Below are positions 35,678 to 44,896 of a DNA stretch of 64,000 nt, in pieces (the first letter of the stretch is position 1; each line of letters starts with the position of its first letter). Below the pieces are notes generated by a model, which worked only from the letters and a program-made list of their open reading frames with translations, was not told the DNA's origin and made no database searches. Made by a program: the position numbers and the translations under genes. The stretch is from JAKPAM01 sp047601745. GTDB taxonomy: Bacteria; Pseudomonadota; Gammaproteobacteria; Burkholderiales; Burkholderiaceae_E. The stretch is taken from contig JASGIS010000001.1 in the NCBI GenBank assembly GCA_047601745.1, forward strand, positions 682,001 to 746,000, written 5' to 3'.

Positions 35678-36670
35678 ATGGGCGCCAACGATGCGTTCCT
35701 GCTCGATGCCTATTCGGCGGCGGTCAGCGGCGTCGTCGAAGCGGTGGGTCCGAGCGTCGCCGCCGTGCGCGTGCGATTCGATGCCGCGCCCGACCAGGGC
35801 GGCGGCGGCTCGGGTTTCGTGTTCACACCGGACGGCTACCTGCTGACGAACTCGCACGTCGTGCGCGCGGGCCAGCGCGATACCGGCAAGCGTCCGGCCG
35901 CCTCGTATCAGGTGTCGTTCAGCGACGGCCACGTCGCGAACGCGCACTGGGTCGGCGACGATCCGGACACCGACCTGGCGGTGCTGCAGGTCGACGGCAG
36001 CACGCGGCACCTGACGGCGACCGCGCCGCTGGGTCGATCGTCGACGCTGCGGCCCGGCGAGATCGCGATCGCGATCGGCAATCCGCTGGGGTTCGAGCAG
36101 ACGGTGACGGCCGGCATCGTCAGCGCGCTGGGCCGCAGCATGCGCGCCAGTACCGGCCGGTTGATCCCGGACGTGATCCAGACCGACGCGGCGTTGAACC
36201 CGGGCAACTCCGGCGGACCGCTGCTGAACAGCCGGGGCGAGGTGATCGGCGTCAATACCGCGCTGATCCGCGGCGCGCAGGCGATCTGCTTCGCGGTGGC
36301 GATCGACATCGCGGCCTGGGTGATTCCCCAGCTTCTGGCACACGGCGAGGTGCGGCGCGCTCATCTCGGCGTCGGCGGCACGACGATGCCGCTGAGCCGC
36401 CGGCTCGTGCTGTCGTTCGGCCTCGGCGAGCAGCGCGGCGCGGTGCGCGTCTCGTCGGTCGAGCGCGGCAGCCCGGCGGCGCTGGCCGGCCTGCGCGAGG
36501 ACGACGTGATCATCGGCCTCGATGGCGTAGTGGTCGATTCGGTCGACAGGCTGCATCAGGCGCTCGACGCGAGCCGGATCGGCAAGGATTGCGTCGTCAA
36601 GCTGCTGCGCGGGCCGGTGTCGCCGCAGACGATGTACCTGACGGTCAAGCCGACGCCGCGCGTGCGCTAA
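35678..36670 (+). CDS. HtrA/DegP-like trypsin-fold serine protease with one PDZ domain, no signal peptide
   Basis: A 330-residue protease. The triad is complete: His60 (LTNSHVV), Asp99 (DPDTDLAVLQ) and Ser178 (NPGNSGGP). One PDZ domain spans about 228-325 (LREDDVIIGLDG). No signal peptide or membrane helix is seen from ATG 35678, which has a GGGAG site; the longer upstream frame is basic and low in hydrophobic residues. DegP-type proteases are normally periplasmic, so a cytoplasmic member is unusual, though short one-PDZ relatives exist. Divergent from arsC across 241 bases. Substrates unknown. Confidence 0.85.
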   Translation: MGANDAFLLDAYSAAVSGVVEAVGPSVAAVRVRFDAAPDQGGGGSGFVFTPDGYLLTNSHVVRAGQRDTGKRPAASYQVSFSDGHVANAHWVGDDPDTDLAVLQVDGSTRHLTATAPLGRSSTLRPGEIAIAIGNPLGFEQTVTAGIVSALGRSMRASTGRLIPDVIQTDAALNPGNSGGPLLNSRGEVIGVNTALIRGAQAICFAVAIDIAAWVIPQLLAHGEVRRAHLGVGGTTMPLSRRLVLSFGLGEQRGAVRVSSVERGSPAALAGLREDDVIIGLDGVVVDSVDRLHQALDASRIGKDCVVKLLRGPVSPQTMYLTVKPTPRVR

Positions 36671-36969
36671 GGACCGGAGATAAGCGATTGACGCGTCAAC
36701 TCGAACGGGTGAACCTGAGCGGGATCGAAATCTGCGGGCACCGAAGGGCGCTTGCTTTCGAGCATGCCGAATCCGCTTCCCGCCTTGTCCACCCGTGAGA
36801 CGCAAACTCGCATTTCCACGCGATCGCCCACCATTCGGAATTCGATCCGGCTGCCTTGCCGGATACCGAGCTGCTGCCGCAGCGCTTTCGGGATCGTGAC
36901 CCGGTCCTTGCTGGTGACAGACGAGGCCGGCACTCGAAGTCCGGAGCTTGAACGGTAGGACTTACCCAT
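36667..36969 (-). CDS. Orphan AbrB/SpoVT-type DNA-binding protein
   Basis: A 100-residue protein with the swapped-hairpin signature ASSVTSKDRVTIPKALRQQLGIRQGSRIEFRMVGDRVEM. The tail (SVPADFDPAQVHPFEL) is unlike the MazE tail. No toxin gene follows: the next gene downstream is the convergent protease, with a four-base tail overlap. The start lies inside the 3' end of the crotonase gene (8-base overlap; ATG 36984 is an alternative), so the two are coupled. It may be an autonomous regulator rather than an antitoxin. Confidence 0.78.
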   Translation of the reverse strand: MGKSYRSSSGLRVPASSVTSKDRVTIPKALRQQLGIRQGSRIEFRMVGDRVEMRVCVSRVDKAGSGFGMLESKRPSVPADFDPAQVHPFELTRQSLISGP

Positions 36970-37804
36970 CGCCGGCCGCTCCAAACTTTCCGTGCCGCCC
37001 CTCGCCGCCGACGAAGCGCGCGGCCCCCGCCCTGCCCTCGGCCTCGACGATCGGCGCGCCCAGCCGGCCTTCCTGCCGCAGCGCCTGATCGAGCGGCAGA
37101 TCCCATTGCGCGTACGCCGAATGGCGATCGGCCAGCAGGCATTGCTGCGGAAACGCCGACAGCTCGCGCGCCAGTCGCTCGGCCGCGGCGCGCGCCTGCC
37201 CGACCGGCACGACGCGGTTGGCCAGGCCCATGCCGAGCGCCTCGCTGGCCCCGACCGGCCGACCGGTGAGGATCATGTCGAGCGCCCGTCCCTGCCCGAC
37301 GATGCGCGGCAGGCGAACGGTGCCGCCGTCGATCAAGGGCACGCCCCAGCGGCGGCAGAACACGCCGAAGATCGCGTCGTCCTCGGCCACGCGCAAGTCG
37401 GCGAGCAAGGCCAGCTCGAGCCCACCGGCGACCGCGTAGCCGCTGACCGCCGCGATAAGCGGCTTGGACAGCGCCATCCGGCTCGGGCCCATCGGACCGG
37501 TGCCGCCGCCCTCCCGGTCCAGCTCGTGCCGGCGGGCCGGGTCGCCGACCGCGCTCAGGTCGGCGCCCGCGCAGAACGTGCCGCCCTCGCCCCACAGCAC
37601 GCCGACGCGCAGCGCCGGTTCGGCCTCGACGTAGCGGAACGCGTCACGCAGTTGCGCGGCCATGATGCCGTCGACTGCGTTGCGGCGATCGGGGCGGCTC
37701 ATGACGATCGTGGCGACCGGCCCGTCGATCTCGATGCGGACGTGGGGCGGATCGAAGGTCGGTGGGGGCGCGGATACGTTGGAAGTGGGGGGCTGATCGC
37801 TCAT
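36962..37804 (-). CDS. Enoyl-CoA hydratase/isomerase (crotonase) family protein
   Basis: A 280-residue crotonase. VATIVMSRPDRRNAVDG opens the domain, GTFCAGADLSAVG forms the first oxyanion loop, AVSGYAVAGGLELAL the second, and CRRWGVPLIDGG replaces the usual PE-containing catalytic segment, as in several crotonases acting as isomerases. It is cytoplasmic and probably acts in acyl-CoA breakdown. The reading frame overlaps the AbrB gene. No partners in beta-oxidation adjoin it. Confidence 0.87.
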   Translation of the reverse strand: MSDQPPTSNVSAPPPTFDPPHVRIEIDGPVATIVMSRPDRRNAVDGIMAAQLRDAFRYVEAEPALRVGVLWGEGGTFCAGADLSAVGDPARRHELDREGGGTGPMGPSRMALSKPLIAAVSGYAVAGGLELALLADLRVAEDDAIFGVFCRRWGVPLIDGGTVRLPRIVGQGRALDMILTGRPVGASEALGMGLANRVVPVGQARAAAERLARELSAFPQQCLLADRHSAYAQWDLPLDQALRQEGRLGAPIVEAEGRAGAARFVGGEGRHGKFGAAGDG

Positions 37805-37926
37805 CGTCGCTCCTCGTTCTGATACGTCGACGCATCGTACGACGGACACGGAGAACGAGGCGGGCGTGGGCGTAGGCGTGGGCGCCGGCAACGGCCGCCC
37901 GCCGACTGCCGCCGACCGATCGCCGA

Positions 37927-39393
37927 TCAGCCGGCAGACGGCGTCGCCACGCCCGCCGAGACCAGCGGACGCTGCCGCCACGCCAGCAGCGCCCCCAGCC
38001 ACAGCATCGCCGCCGACGCGACCAGGCCGCGAGACAGGCCGCCCGGCCCGTCCGACAGCCAGCCGACGACGGTCGGGCCGATGATCTGCCCGAACGCGAA
38101 CACGATCGTGAACGCGCTGATGCCGGCCGCCCATTGCGAGGCCGGCAGGTTGTGGCGCACCAGCGCGGTCGTCGAGGCGACGACGGACAGGAACACGCCA
38201 CCGAACATCACGCCGGACGCCAGGCCCAGCGCGTCGCCCCACGCGCCGGACGCACCGATCAACGGCAGCACGGTCGCGACGCCGAGCAACGCGTTGAGCA
38301 GGGCCTGCGGCTGACCGCCGCGCCAGCGATCGAGCAGGCCGGCCCACAGCCGCGACGACAACATGCAGGCCAGGCCCAGCAGCGAATAGAACAACGTCAG
38401 GCGCGCGCCGCTGGCGCCCTGCTGACGCAGCAGCGCGATCACGAACGTCATGTAGCCGATGTAGCCGGCGCCGAAACAGCCGTAGCCGGCCAGCGCCCAG
38501 CCGAACGCCCGGACGGGAGTGACCGGAGTGACCGGAGTGACCGGAGTGACCGGGGTGATCCGGGTGACCGGCGCGGCCGGGACAACGCGCGCCGCGTTGG
38601 ACGGCGACCGCGCAGCCGATGACGGGAAGAGCGGTGCGGGTGACGCAGACGCAGACGACGGCGCAGACGCAGACGGCGAGCGGAATGGCGCCGGGGACGA
38701 ACCCGCAGCGTCGGCCATCGTCGGCGAAGGCGACGGCGCGGCCGCCGGCGTCGGCCCGCCGCGCTCCGAACGATCGAGCGCGCGCAGCGTCGCGCCCAGC
38801 AATCCGGTGCCGATCGCGCACGCGCCGGCCAGCGCCCACCAGGCGAACGTCCACCCGTGCGGATGCGCGGCGAAAGTCGCCAGCACGACCGGCACGGCCA
38901 GCGCCGACACGACGATCCCCAGGCCGGTCCCGCCGTAGTAGACGCCGATCAGCAGTCCGCCGCTGCCGGGCCGGCGTTCGGCCAGCCGCGCCGCCAGCAG
39001 TCCGCCGGTGATGAACACCCAGGCGCTGCTGACGCCCGAGGCCAAGCGCCAGCCCAGCAGCAGCGCCGTCTGCAGCGAGCTGCCGTTCAGCGCCATGCCG
39101 AGCGCCGACGCCGCCGCGCCGGCGAGCAGCAGGCGTCCGGCGCCGACGCGGCGGATCAGCCAGGGCGTCATCAATGCGCCCAGCAGGTAGCCGGCGGCGT
39201 TGGCGGTATTCATCGCGCCGGCCAGCGCGTACGACCAGCCGAGATCGGCGCGCATCGGCGGCAGCAGCAGCGCGTACGAGAACCGCGCCAGGCCGAGCGC
39301 GATCGCGGCACCGACCGACAGCCCGGCGGCGAGCCACAGCGGCGAGACGGATCCCGGGAGCGGAGCGGACGAAGGGGGTGCAGGAACGGGCAT
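37927..39393 (-). CDS. MFS transporter (YbfB/YjiJ-like) with a repeat-expanded central loop
   Basis: A 488-residue transporter with 12 helices. ALGLARFSYALLLPPMRADLGWSYALAGAMNTANAAGYL is the start seen in YbfB/YjiJ proteins. The start is placed at 39393, where MPVPAPP begins; the upstream 25 residues are not conserved. The cytoplasmic loop between helices 6 and 7 is swollen to about 85 residues of Ser/Ala/Pro and repeated TPV, made by tandem DNA repeats. Substrate unknown. Divergent from guaC. Confidence 0.85.
   Translation of the reverse strand: MPVPAPPSSAPLPGSVSPLWLAAGLSVGAAIALGLARFSYALLLPPMRADLGWSYALAGAMNTANAAGYLLGALMTPWLIRRVGAGRLLLAGAAASALGMALNGSSLQTALLLGWRLASGVSSAWVFITGGLLAARLAERRPGSGGLLIGVYYGGTGLGIVVSALAVPVVLATFAAHPHGWTFAWWALAGACAIGTGLLGATLRALDRSERGGPTPAAAPSPSPTMADAAGSSPAPFRSPSASAPSSASASPAPLFPSSAARSPSNAARVVPAAPVTRITPVTPVTPVTPVTPVRAFGWALAGYGCFGAGYIGYMTFVIALLRQQGASGARLTLFYSLLGLACMLSSRLWAGLLDRWRGGQPQALLNALLGVATVLPLIGASGAWGDALGLASGVMFGGVFLSVVASTTALVRHNLPASQWAAGISAFTIVFAFGQIIGPTVVGWLSDGPGGLSRGLVASAAMLWLGALLAWRQRPLVSAGVATPSAG
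38512..38565. repeat. 9-bp tandem repeat in the MFS transporter central loop
   Basis: Six units of GACCGGAGT type encode repeated TPV on the minus strand. A nearby stretch (38641-38690) of GACGCA-type units gives further Ser/Ala repeats. All units keep the reading frame. Confidence 0.9.
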
Positions 39394-39493
39394 GGCGAGT
39401 CGATCATGCGGCGCCGGCCCGCACGTCGGTGCGAATATAGCGTGGTATCGTCCGGCCGGTCCGGCCAACGATCCGCCCGAACGAGGAAGCGCC

Positions 39494-40468
39494 GTGGAGA
39501 TCTTCGATTACGAGAACATCCTGCTGCTGCCGCGCCGCTGTGCGGTCGGCAGCCGTCGCGAATGCGATCCGTCGGTCGAGTTCGGCGGGCGCCGGTTCCG
39601 AATCCCCGTCGTGCCGGCCAACATGCGCACCGTCGTCGACGAGCGCATCTGCGCGACCCTGGCGCGCGGCGGCTACTTCTACATCCAGCACCGGTTCGAC
39701 ATCGACGGGCTGGCCTTCGCGCGCGCGATGCGCGATCAGGGCCTGTTCGTGTCGCTGTCGCTGGGCGTGAAGGATGCCGACTACGCGCTCGTCGACTCGC
39801 TGGCGAAAACCGGCGTCGGCGCCGACTACCTGACGATCGACATCGCGCACGGCCATGCCGACTCGGTCAAGAACATGATCCGCCACATCAAGCAGCGGCT
39901 GCCCGAGTGCTTCGTGATCGGCGGCAACGTCGGCACGCCCGAAGGCGTGATGGACCTGGAACGTTGGGGCGCCGACGCGACCAAGGTCGGCATCGGCCCC
40001 GGCAAGGTCTGCATCACGCGGATGAAGACCGGCTTCGGCACCGGCGGCTGGCAGTTGTCGGCGCTCAAGTGGTGCGCGCGCGTGGCGACCCGGCCGATCA
40101 TCGCCGACGGCGGCATCCGCGAACACGGCGACATCGCCAAGTCGGTGCGGTTCGGCGCGACGATCGTGATGATCGGCTCGATGTTCGCGGGCCACGAGGA
40201 GTCGCCCGGCCAGACCGTCGAGGTCGACGGCAAGCGCTACAAGGAATACTTCGGCTCGGCGTCGGAGTTCAACAAGGGTCACCGCAGCTTCGTCGAAGGC
40301 AAGCGCATCCTCGAGCCGATCAAGGGCCATCTGACCGATACGCTGCGCGAGATGGAAGAAGACCTGCAAAGCTCGATCTCGTACGCCGGCGGCACGAAGC
40401 TGGCCGACATCCGGCGCGTCAACTACGTGATCCTCGGCCACGACAACGCGGCCGAATACCTGATCTGA
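39494..40468 (+). CDS. guaC: GMP reductase
   Basis: A 324-residue enzyme that deaminates GMP to IMP with NADPH, linking guanine to adenine nucleotide pools. The start is GTG after a GAGGA site. MFDYEN-like start (VEIFDYENILLLP), the NAD(P)-IMP loop, GPGKVCITRMKTGFG with catalytic Cys173, and ADGGIREHGDIAKS are all present. Length matches the 326-residue Bacillus type rather than the E. coli type. It is 12 bases upstream of rlmJ. Confidence 0.92.
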   Translation: MEIFDYENILLLPRRCAVGSRRECDPSVEFGGRRFRIPVVPANMRTVVDERICATLARGGYFYIQHRFDIDGLAFARAMRDQGLFVSLSLGVKDADYALVDSLAKTGVGADYLTIDIAHGHADSVKNMIRHIKQRLPECFVIGGNVGTPEGVMDLERWGADATKVGIGPGKVCITRMKTGFGTGGWQLSALKWCARVATRPIIADGGIREHGDIAKSVRFGATIVMIGSMFAGHEESPGQTVEVDGKRYKEYFGSASEFNKGHRSFVEGKRILEPIKGHLTDTLREMEEDLQSSISYAGGTKLADIRRVNYVILGHDNAAEYLI

Positions 40469-40480
40469 GCGTCGCGCATC

Positions 40481-41350
40481 GTGTTCAGCTATCGCCACGG
40501 CTTCCATGCCGGCAATCACGCGGACGTGCTCAAGCACGTGGTGCTCGTGCAGCTTCTGCAGGCGCTGACGCGCAAGGACAAGCCGCTGCTGTTCGTCGAC
40601 ACGCACGCGGGAGCCGGCGCCTACGCGCTCGAGACCGGATTCGCCGCGCAGAGCGCCGAGTTCCAGACCGGCATCGCCCCGCTGTGGTCGCGCGAGTTCG
40701 CGCCCGGGGCGATCGACGATTACCTGGCGCAGGTGCGCGCTTATGCGGAGACGGTCGCGCCCGGCGCGCCGCCGTCGTCGTTGCCCGGCCATTACCCCGG
40801 CTCGCCGCAACTGGCCTGGCAGATGCTGCGCGACATCGACCGCTTGCGCCTGTACGAGGCGCACCCGACCGAGATCGACGTGCTGCGCGAGTACTTCGCG
40901 TCGGCGGGCCGGCGCGTGGCGGTCGTGGCCGGCGACGGCTTCGCCGGCGTGCGCGCCAGCGTGCCGCCGCCGTCGCGGCGCGGCCTCGTGCTGATCGACC
41001 CCTCGTACGAGGACAAGCAGGACTACCGCCGCGTGCAGGACGCGATCCGCGACGGGCTGCAGCGCTTCGCGACCGGCACCTACGCGGTCTGGTACCCGCG
41101 GGTGAGCCGTCGCGAGGCGCAGCGCCTGCCCGACCAGCTTCGCCGGCTCGCGCCCGGCGACTGGCTGCACGCGTGGCTGGATGTCAAGCGCGCATCGCCG
41201 GACGGCATCGGCCTTCACGGCAGCGGCATGTTCGTCTTCAACCCGCCGTGGCGGCTCGACCACGCGCTGGGCGAGGCGCTGCCGACGCTGGCCGGCCTGC
41301 TCGCTCAGGACGCGCACGCGGATTCCGGCCTGGATTTCTCGCTGAGCTGA
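40481..41350 (+). CDS. rlmJ: 23S rRNA (adenine-N6)-methyltransferase RlmJ
   Basis: A 289-residue methyltransferase that modifies A2030 of 23S rRNA. The start is GTG. The highly conserved N-terminus FSYRHGFHAGNHADVLKH, the SAM-binding FVDTHAGAGAY and the catalytic DPSYEDK (near 172, usually DPPYE) identify it. Expected length is about 280. Follows guaC in what is probably one transcript. Confidence 0.93.
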   Translation: MFSYRHGFHAGNHADVLKHVVLVQLLQALTRKDKPLLFVDTHAGAGAYALETGFAAQSAEFQTGIAPLWSREFAPGAIDDYLAQVRAYAETVAPGAPPSSLPGHYPGSPQLAWQMLRDIDRLRLYEAHPTEIDVLREYFASAGRRVAVVAGDGFAGVRASVPPPSRRGLVLIDPSYEDKQDYRRVQDAIRDGLQRFATGTYAVWYPRVSRREAQRLPDQLRRLAPGDWLHAWLDVKRASPDGIGLHGSGMFVFNPPWRLDHALGEALPTLAGLLAQDAHADSGLDFSLS

Positions 41351-41387
41351 ACGCGCCGCACTGACCCGACATCGACGGAGCCAATCC

Positions 41388-42227
41388 ATGCAAGTCATCC
41401 ACACCCTGGCCGAACTGCGCGCCGCGCTGGCCGGCCGGTCGAGCACGGCGCTGGTGCCCACGATGGGCAACCTGCACGCCGGACACCTGTCGCTGGTGCG
41501 GCGCGCTCGCGAGCTGGGCGGACCGGTCGTCACCAGCATCTTCGTGAACCGGCTGCAGTTCGCGCCGAACGAAGACTTCGATACGTACCCGCGCACGTTC
41601 GAACAGGACTGCGAGAAGCTGGCCGCCGCCGGCAACGACATCGTCTGGGCGCCGGCCGAACGCGAGATGTATCCGGAGCCGCAGGGCTATACCGTGCATC
41701 CGCCCGCAGCGCTGGCCGACGTGCTCGAAGGGCATTTCCGCCCCGGTTTCTTCACCGGCGTGTGCACGGTGGTGCTGAAGCTGCTGAACCAGGTGCAGCC
41801 GGCGTTCGCCGTGTTCGGCAAGAAGGACTACCAGCAACTGATGGTCGTGCGGCGGATGGTCGCGCAACTGGCGCTGCCGGTCGTCATCGACGGCTGCGAG
41901 ACCGCCCGCGCCGACGACGGCCTCGCGCTGTCGTCGCGCAACGGCTACCTGAGCGCCGACGAGCGGCAGCGGGCCGCCCTGCTGTCGCGCGCGCTGCGCG
42001 CGGTCTGCGACGCGGTGCGTGACGGGCGCCGGGATTTCGCCGCGCTCGAGGCCGAGGCGATGTCGACGCTGCGCGAGGCCGGCTGGGCGCCCGATTACGT
42101 GTCGATCCGTCGCCGCCACGACCTGCAGGCGGCCGACCCGGCGCTGGACGGCGGCCAGGAGCCGCGCGTCGTGCTGGCCGCCGCCCGGCTGGGCGCGACC
42201 CGGCTGATCGACAACATCGAAATCTGA
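41388..42227 (+). CDS. panC: Pantothenate synthetase (pantoate-beta-alanine ligase)
   Basis: A 279-residue cytoplasmic enzyme joining pantoate to beta-alanine with ATP, the last step of pantothenate synthesis. PTMGNLHAGHLSLV holds the HIGH-type nucleotide motif, FGKKDYQQL the second nucleotide motif, and SSRNGYLS the pantoate site. Length is normal. A GGAG site stands before the ATG. panB and panD are not nearby. The aminotransferase at 50420 might act on beta-alanine but is 8 kb away. Confidence 0.94.
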   Translation: MQVIHTLAELRAALAGRSSTALVPTMGNLHAGHLSLVRRARELGGPVVTSIFVNRLQFAPNEDFDTYPRTFEQDCEKLAAAGNDIVWAPAEREMYPEPQGYTVHPPAALADVLEGHFRPGFFTGVCTVVLKLLNQVQPAFAVFGKKDYQQLMVVRRMVAQLALPVVIDGCETARADDGLALSSRNGYLSADERQRAALLSRALRAVCDAVRDGRRDFAALEAEAMSTLREAGWAPDYVSIRRRHDLQAADPALDGGQEPRVVLAAARLGATRLIDNIEI

Positions 42228-42379
42228 GCCGTCCCTGCCGCCTCGCGACCACAAGCGAGCGGCTGCTGACCGCCCGTCTGAGGCCAGGCGGGCCGGGTGC
42301 CATCCGGCCGCTAAGATCGCAGCGCTTGTAAATTTTTGTGAATCCCTCGTCCGGGACGCGGGGTTCGCGCTGCCTTTCG

Positions 42380-44896
42380 ATGTCATTGCCGCTGGCACGA
42401 GTCAACCGACGATTGCTGGGACTGATATGGCCATTCGTGGCACTGGTCCTGATGATGGCGACCCTGTCCGCGGTCAGCATCACGATCATGGCGGGCATCC
42501 GGGCCTACGTGGGCGGCGAGAGCCATTGGTCGAAGGCCGAGCGCGACGCGGCGTACGCGCTGGCCAGCTATGCCCGCAGCGGCATGGCGCACGACTACGC
42601 GGCGTTCGAGAAGGCGGCCGAGGTCATCCTGGGTGACCGCCGGGCGCGGCTGAGCCTGCAGGCGCCCGATCCGGACATCGCCGCGGCGATCGACGGCTTC
42701 ACGGCCGGGCACGCCGACCGCGACGACCTGAAGACGCTGATCCGGATGCTGCGCGTGTTCGGCGACACCGGGCTGATGCGGCCGGCGATCGAGCTGTGGG
42801 CCGAAGGCGACCGGCTGTTCGACGAGATGATCGCGATCGGCCTGGACCTGCGCGCGCGCTGGGCGCTCGGCTCGATGGGCGACGACGAGATCAGCGACTA
42901 CGAAGCGCGCATCGACGCGCTGCACCGCGAGCTGACGCCGAAGGCGGACGCTTTCATGGACGAGATGGGCAGGATGTCGCGGCAGGTGTCGCGGCTGATC
43001 ATCGCGTCGCTGTCGCTGTGCGCGCTGACGCTGCTGATCGGCGCGATCTGGAACACGCGCAACATGCTCCGGCGCAGCGCCGCGATCCACGAGGCGCTGC
43101 AGGCCTCGCAGCGCCTGGCCCATGCCGAACAGGAGCGCGCGCAGGTAACGCTGCATTCGATCGGCGATGCGGTCATCTCGGTCGACCGCGACGGCCGCGT
43201 CGAGTACCTGAACAAGGCCGCCGAACGGCTGACCGGCTGGCGCTCGTCGGCGGCGACGGGCCGGCCGTTCACCGACCTGCTGCAACCGGTCGACGACGGC
43301 GGCGGCAACCCGATCGAAGCCCAGATGCAGCGGGTGATCCGCGACGGCGCGGTGCAGGAGCTGACGGACACCGGCCAGATCGTGCACCGGGACGGCCGGC
43401 GCATCGCGGTCGACGAACTGGCCGCGCCGATCCGCGATCGCGACGGACGGATCATCGGCGCGGTGCTGGTGCTGCGCGACGTGACGCGCGAGCGCGCGAT
43501 GGCCGAGCAGCTGCAGTACCAGGCCACGCACGACATGCTGACCGGGCTGCGCAACCGGCAGGAGTTCGACCGTCAGTTGGGACTGATGCTCGAGACGCCG
43601 AATGTCGCCGGACGCGAGCACGCGGTGATCATGTTCGACCTCGACCAGTTCAAGATCGTCAACGACACTTGCGGCCATGCGGCGGGCGACGAGTTGCTGC
43701 GGCAGATCGCCTCGCTGCTCGTCGACCGGGCGCCGGCGCACGCGCTGCTGGCCCGGCTGGGCGGCGACGAGTTCGGCATGCTGCTGCCGGCGATCGGCCC
43801 GTCCGGCGCGCTGGAGACCGCCGAATCGATCCGCGAGCGCATCGCGCTGCACCGCTTCGCGCGCGACGGCAAGACGTTCTCGTCGGGCGCCAGCATCGGC
43901 GTGATGGTGGTCTCGGACGACATGGCGACGCCGGGCGTCGTGCTCAACGCGGTCGACCGGGCCTGCTACATGGCCAAGGAGAACGGCCGCAACCGCGTGC
44001 ACGTCTACCGCCCCGACGACGAGGAGATCCGCCAGCGCAGCGGCGAAATGGCGGCGATCTCGCAGATCAACAGCGCGTTCGACGACAAGCGGCTGATCCT
44101 GTACGGGCAGGAGATCCGGGCGCTGGGCCGGGACGCGGCCGACTCGCACATCGAACTGCTGGTCAGGATGGTCAGCCCCGACGGCAAGCTCGTGCCGCCG
44201 ATGAGCTTCATTCCGGCGGCCGAGCGCTACGGCCTGATGCCGCGCATCGACCGCTGGATCATCACCGAGGCGTTCGCGACGCTGCGCACGCTGCGCGACC
44301 GGGGCCGGCCGCTGCCGCGTTGCATGGTCAACCTGTCCGGGCAGTCGGTCGCCGACGAAACGCTGTACGACTTCATCATCGGCCAGTTCGCCGAATCCGG
44401 GCTGCCCTACGACCGGATCGGCTTCGAGGTGACCGAGACCTCGGCGATCATCAACATGACGGTGGCGGTCGAACTGATGCGCCGGCTGGGCGCGCTGGGC
44501 TGCGTGATCGCGCTCGACGATTTCGGCAGCGGGATGTCATCGTTCACCTACCTGCGCAGCATGCCGGTCCATTGCCTGAAGATCGACGGTAACCTGGTCA
44601 CCGACTTCCGGCGCAACCCGGTCCACCGCGTGATGGTCATCGCGATCCAGCAGATCGCCAGGGTGATCGGCGTCAAGACCGTCGCCGAATGGGTCGAGGA
44701 CGAGGCGACCTGCGACGAGTTGACGCGCATGGGCATCGACTACGCCCAGGGACACTACATCTCGCGGCCGGAACCGCTGGAGGGCGCGCTGACGCGCTGG
44801 CGCCGGCGACTCGAGGATCGGCCGGCCGACTCGGGCGGGACGGCCGCTGCGGCCGCCGCCGCGGGCGGCGATCAGACCCGGGTCTGCGACAGGTAA
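42380..44896 (+). CDS. Membrane PAS-GGDEF-EAL cyclic-di-GMP protein
   Basis: An 838-residue protein. Two helices (about 14-40 and 210-232) flank a periplasmic sensor domain of about 170 residues. A PAS domain follows (260-380, ending AVLVLRDVTRERAM), then a diguanylate cyclase domain with intact GGDEF near 461 and an EAL domain. The EAL motif reads ELLVR near 591, and the other metal and substrate residues (NLSGQS, TETSAI, LDDFGSG, KIDG, AEWVED, DYAQGHY) are all kept. It may therefore both make and break c-di-GMP. Start set at the SLPLARVNRRLL ATG. The 3' ends of this gene and the next converge with a 25-base overlap. Confidence 0.88.
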   Translation: MSLPLARVNRRLLGLIWPFVALVLMMATLSAVSITIMAGIRAYVGGESHWSKAERDAAYALASYARSGMAHDYAAFEKAAEVILGDRRARLSLQAPDPDIAAAIDGFTAGHADRDDLKTLIRMLRVFGDTGLMRPAIELWAEGDRLFDEMIAIGLDLRARWALGSMGDDEISDYEARIDALHRELTPKADAFMDEMGRMSRQVSRLIIASLSLCALTLLIGAIWNTRNMLRRSAAIHEALQASQRLAHAEQERAQVTLHSIGDAVISVDRDGRVEYLNKAAERLTGWRSSAATGRPFTDLLQPVDDGGGNPIEAQMQRVIRDGAVQELTDTGQIVHRDGRRIAVDELAAPIRDRDGRIIGAVLVLRDVTRERAMAEQLQYQATHDMLTGLRNRQEFDRQLGLMLETPNVAGREHAVIMFDLDQFKIVNDTCGHAAGDELLRQIASLLVDRAPAHALLARLGGDEFGMLLPAIGPSGALETAESIRERIALHRFARDGKTFSSGASIGVMVVSDDMATPGVVLNAVDRACYMAKENGRNRVHVYRPDDEEIRQRSGEMAAISQINSAFDDKRLILYGQEIRALGRDAADSHIELLVRMVSPDGKLVPPMSFIPAAERYGLMPRIDRWIITEAFATLRTLRDRGRPLPRCMVNLSGQSVADETLYDFIIGQFAESGLPYDRIGFEVTETSAIINMTVAVELMRRLGALGCVIALDDFGSGMSSFTYLRSMPVHCLKIDGNLVTDFRRNPVHRVMVIAIQQIARVIGVKTVAEWVEDEATCDELTRMGIDYAQGHYISRPEPLEGALTRWRRRLEDRPADSGGTAAAAAAAGGDQTRVCDR

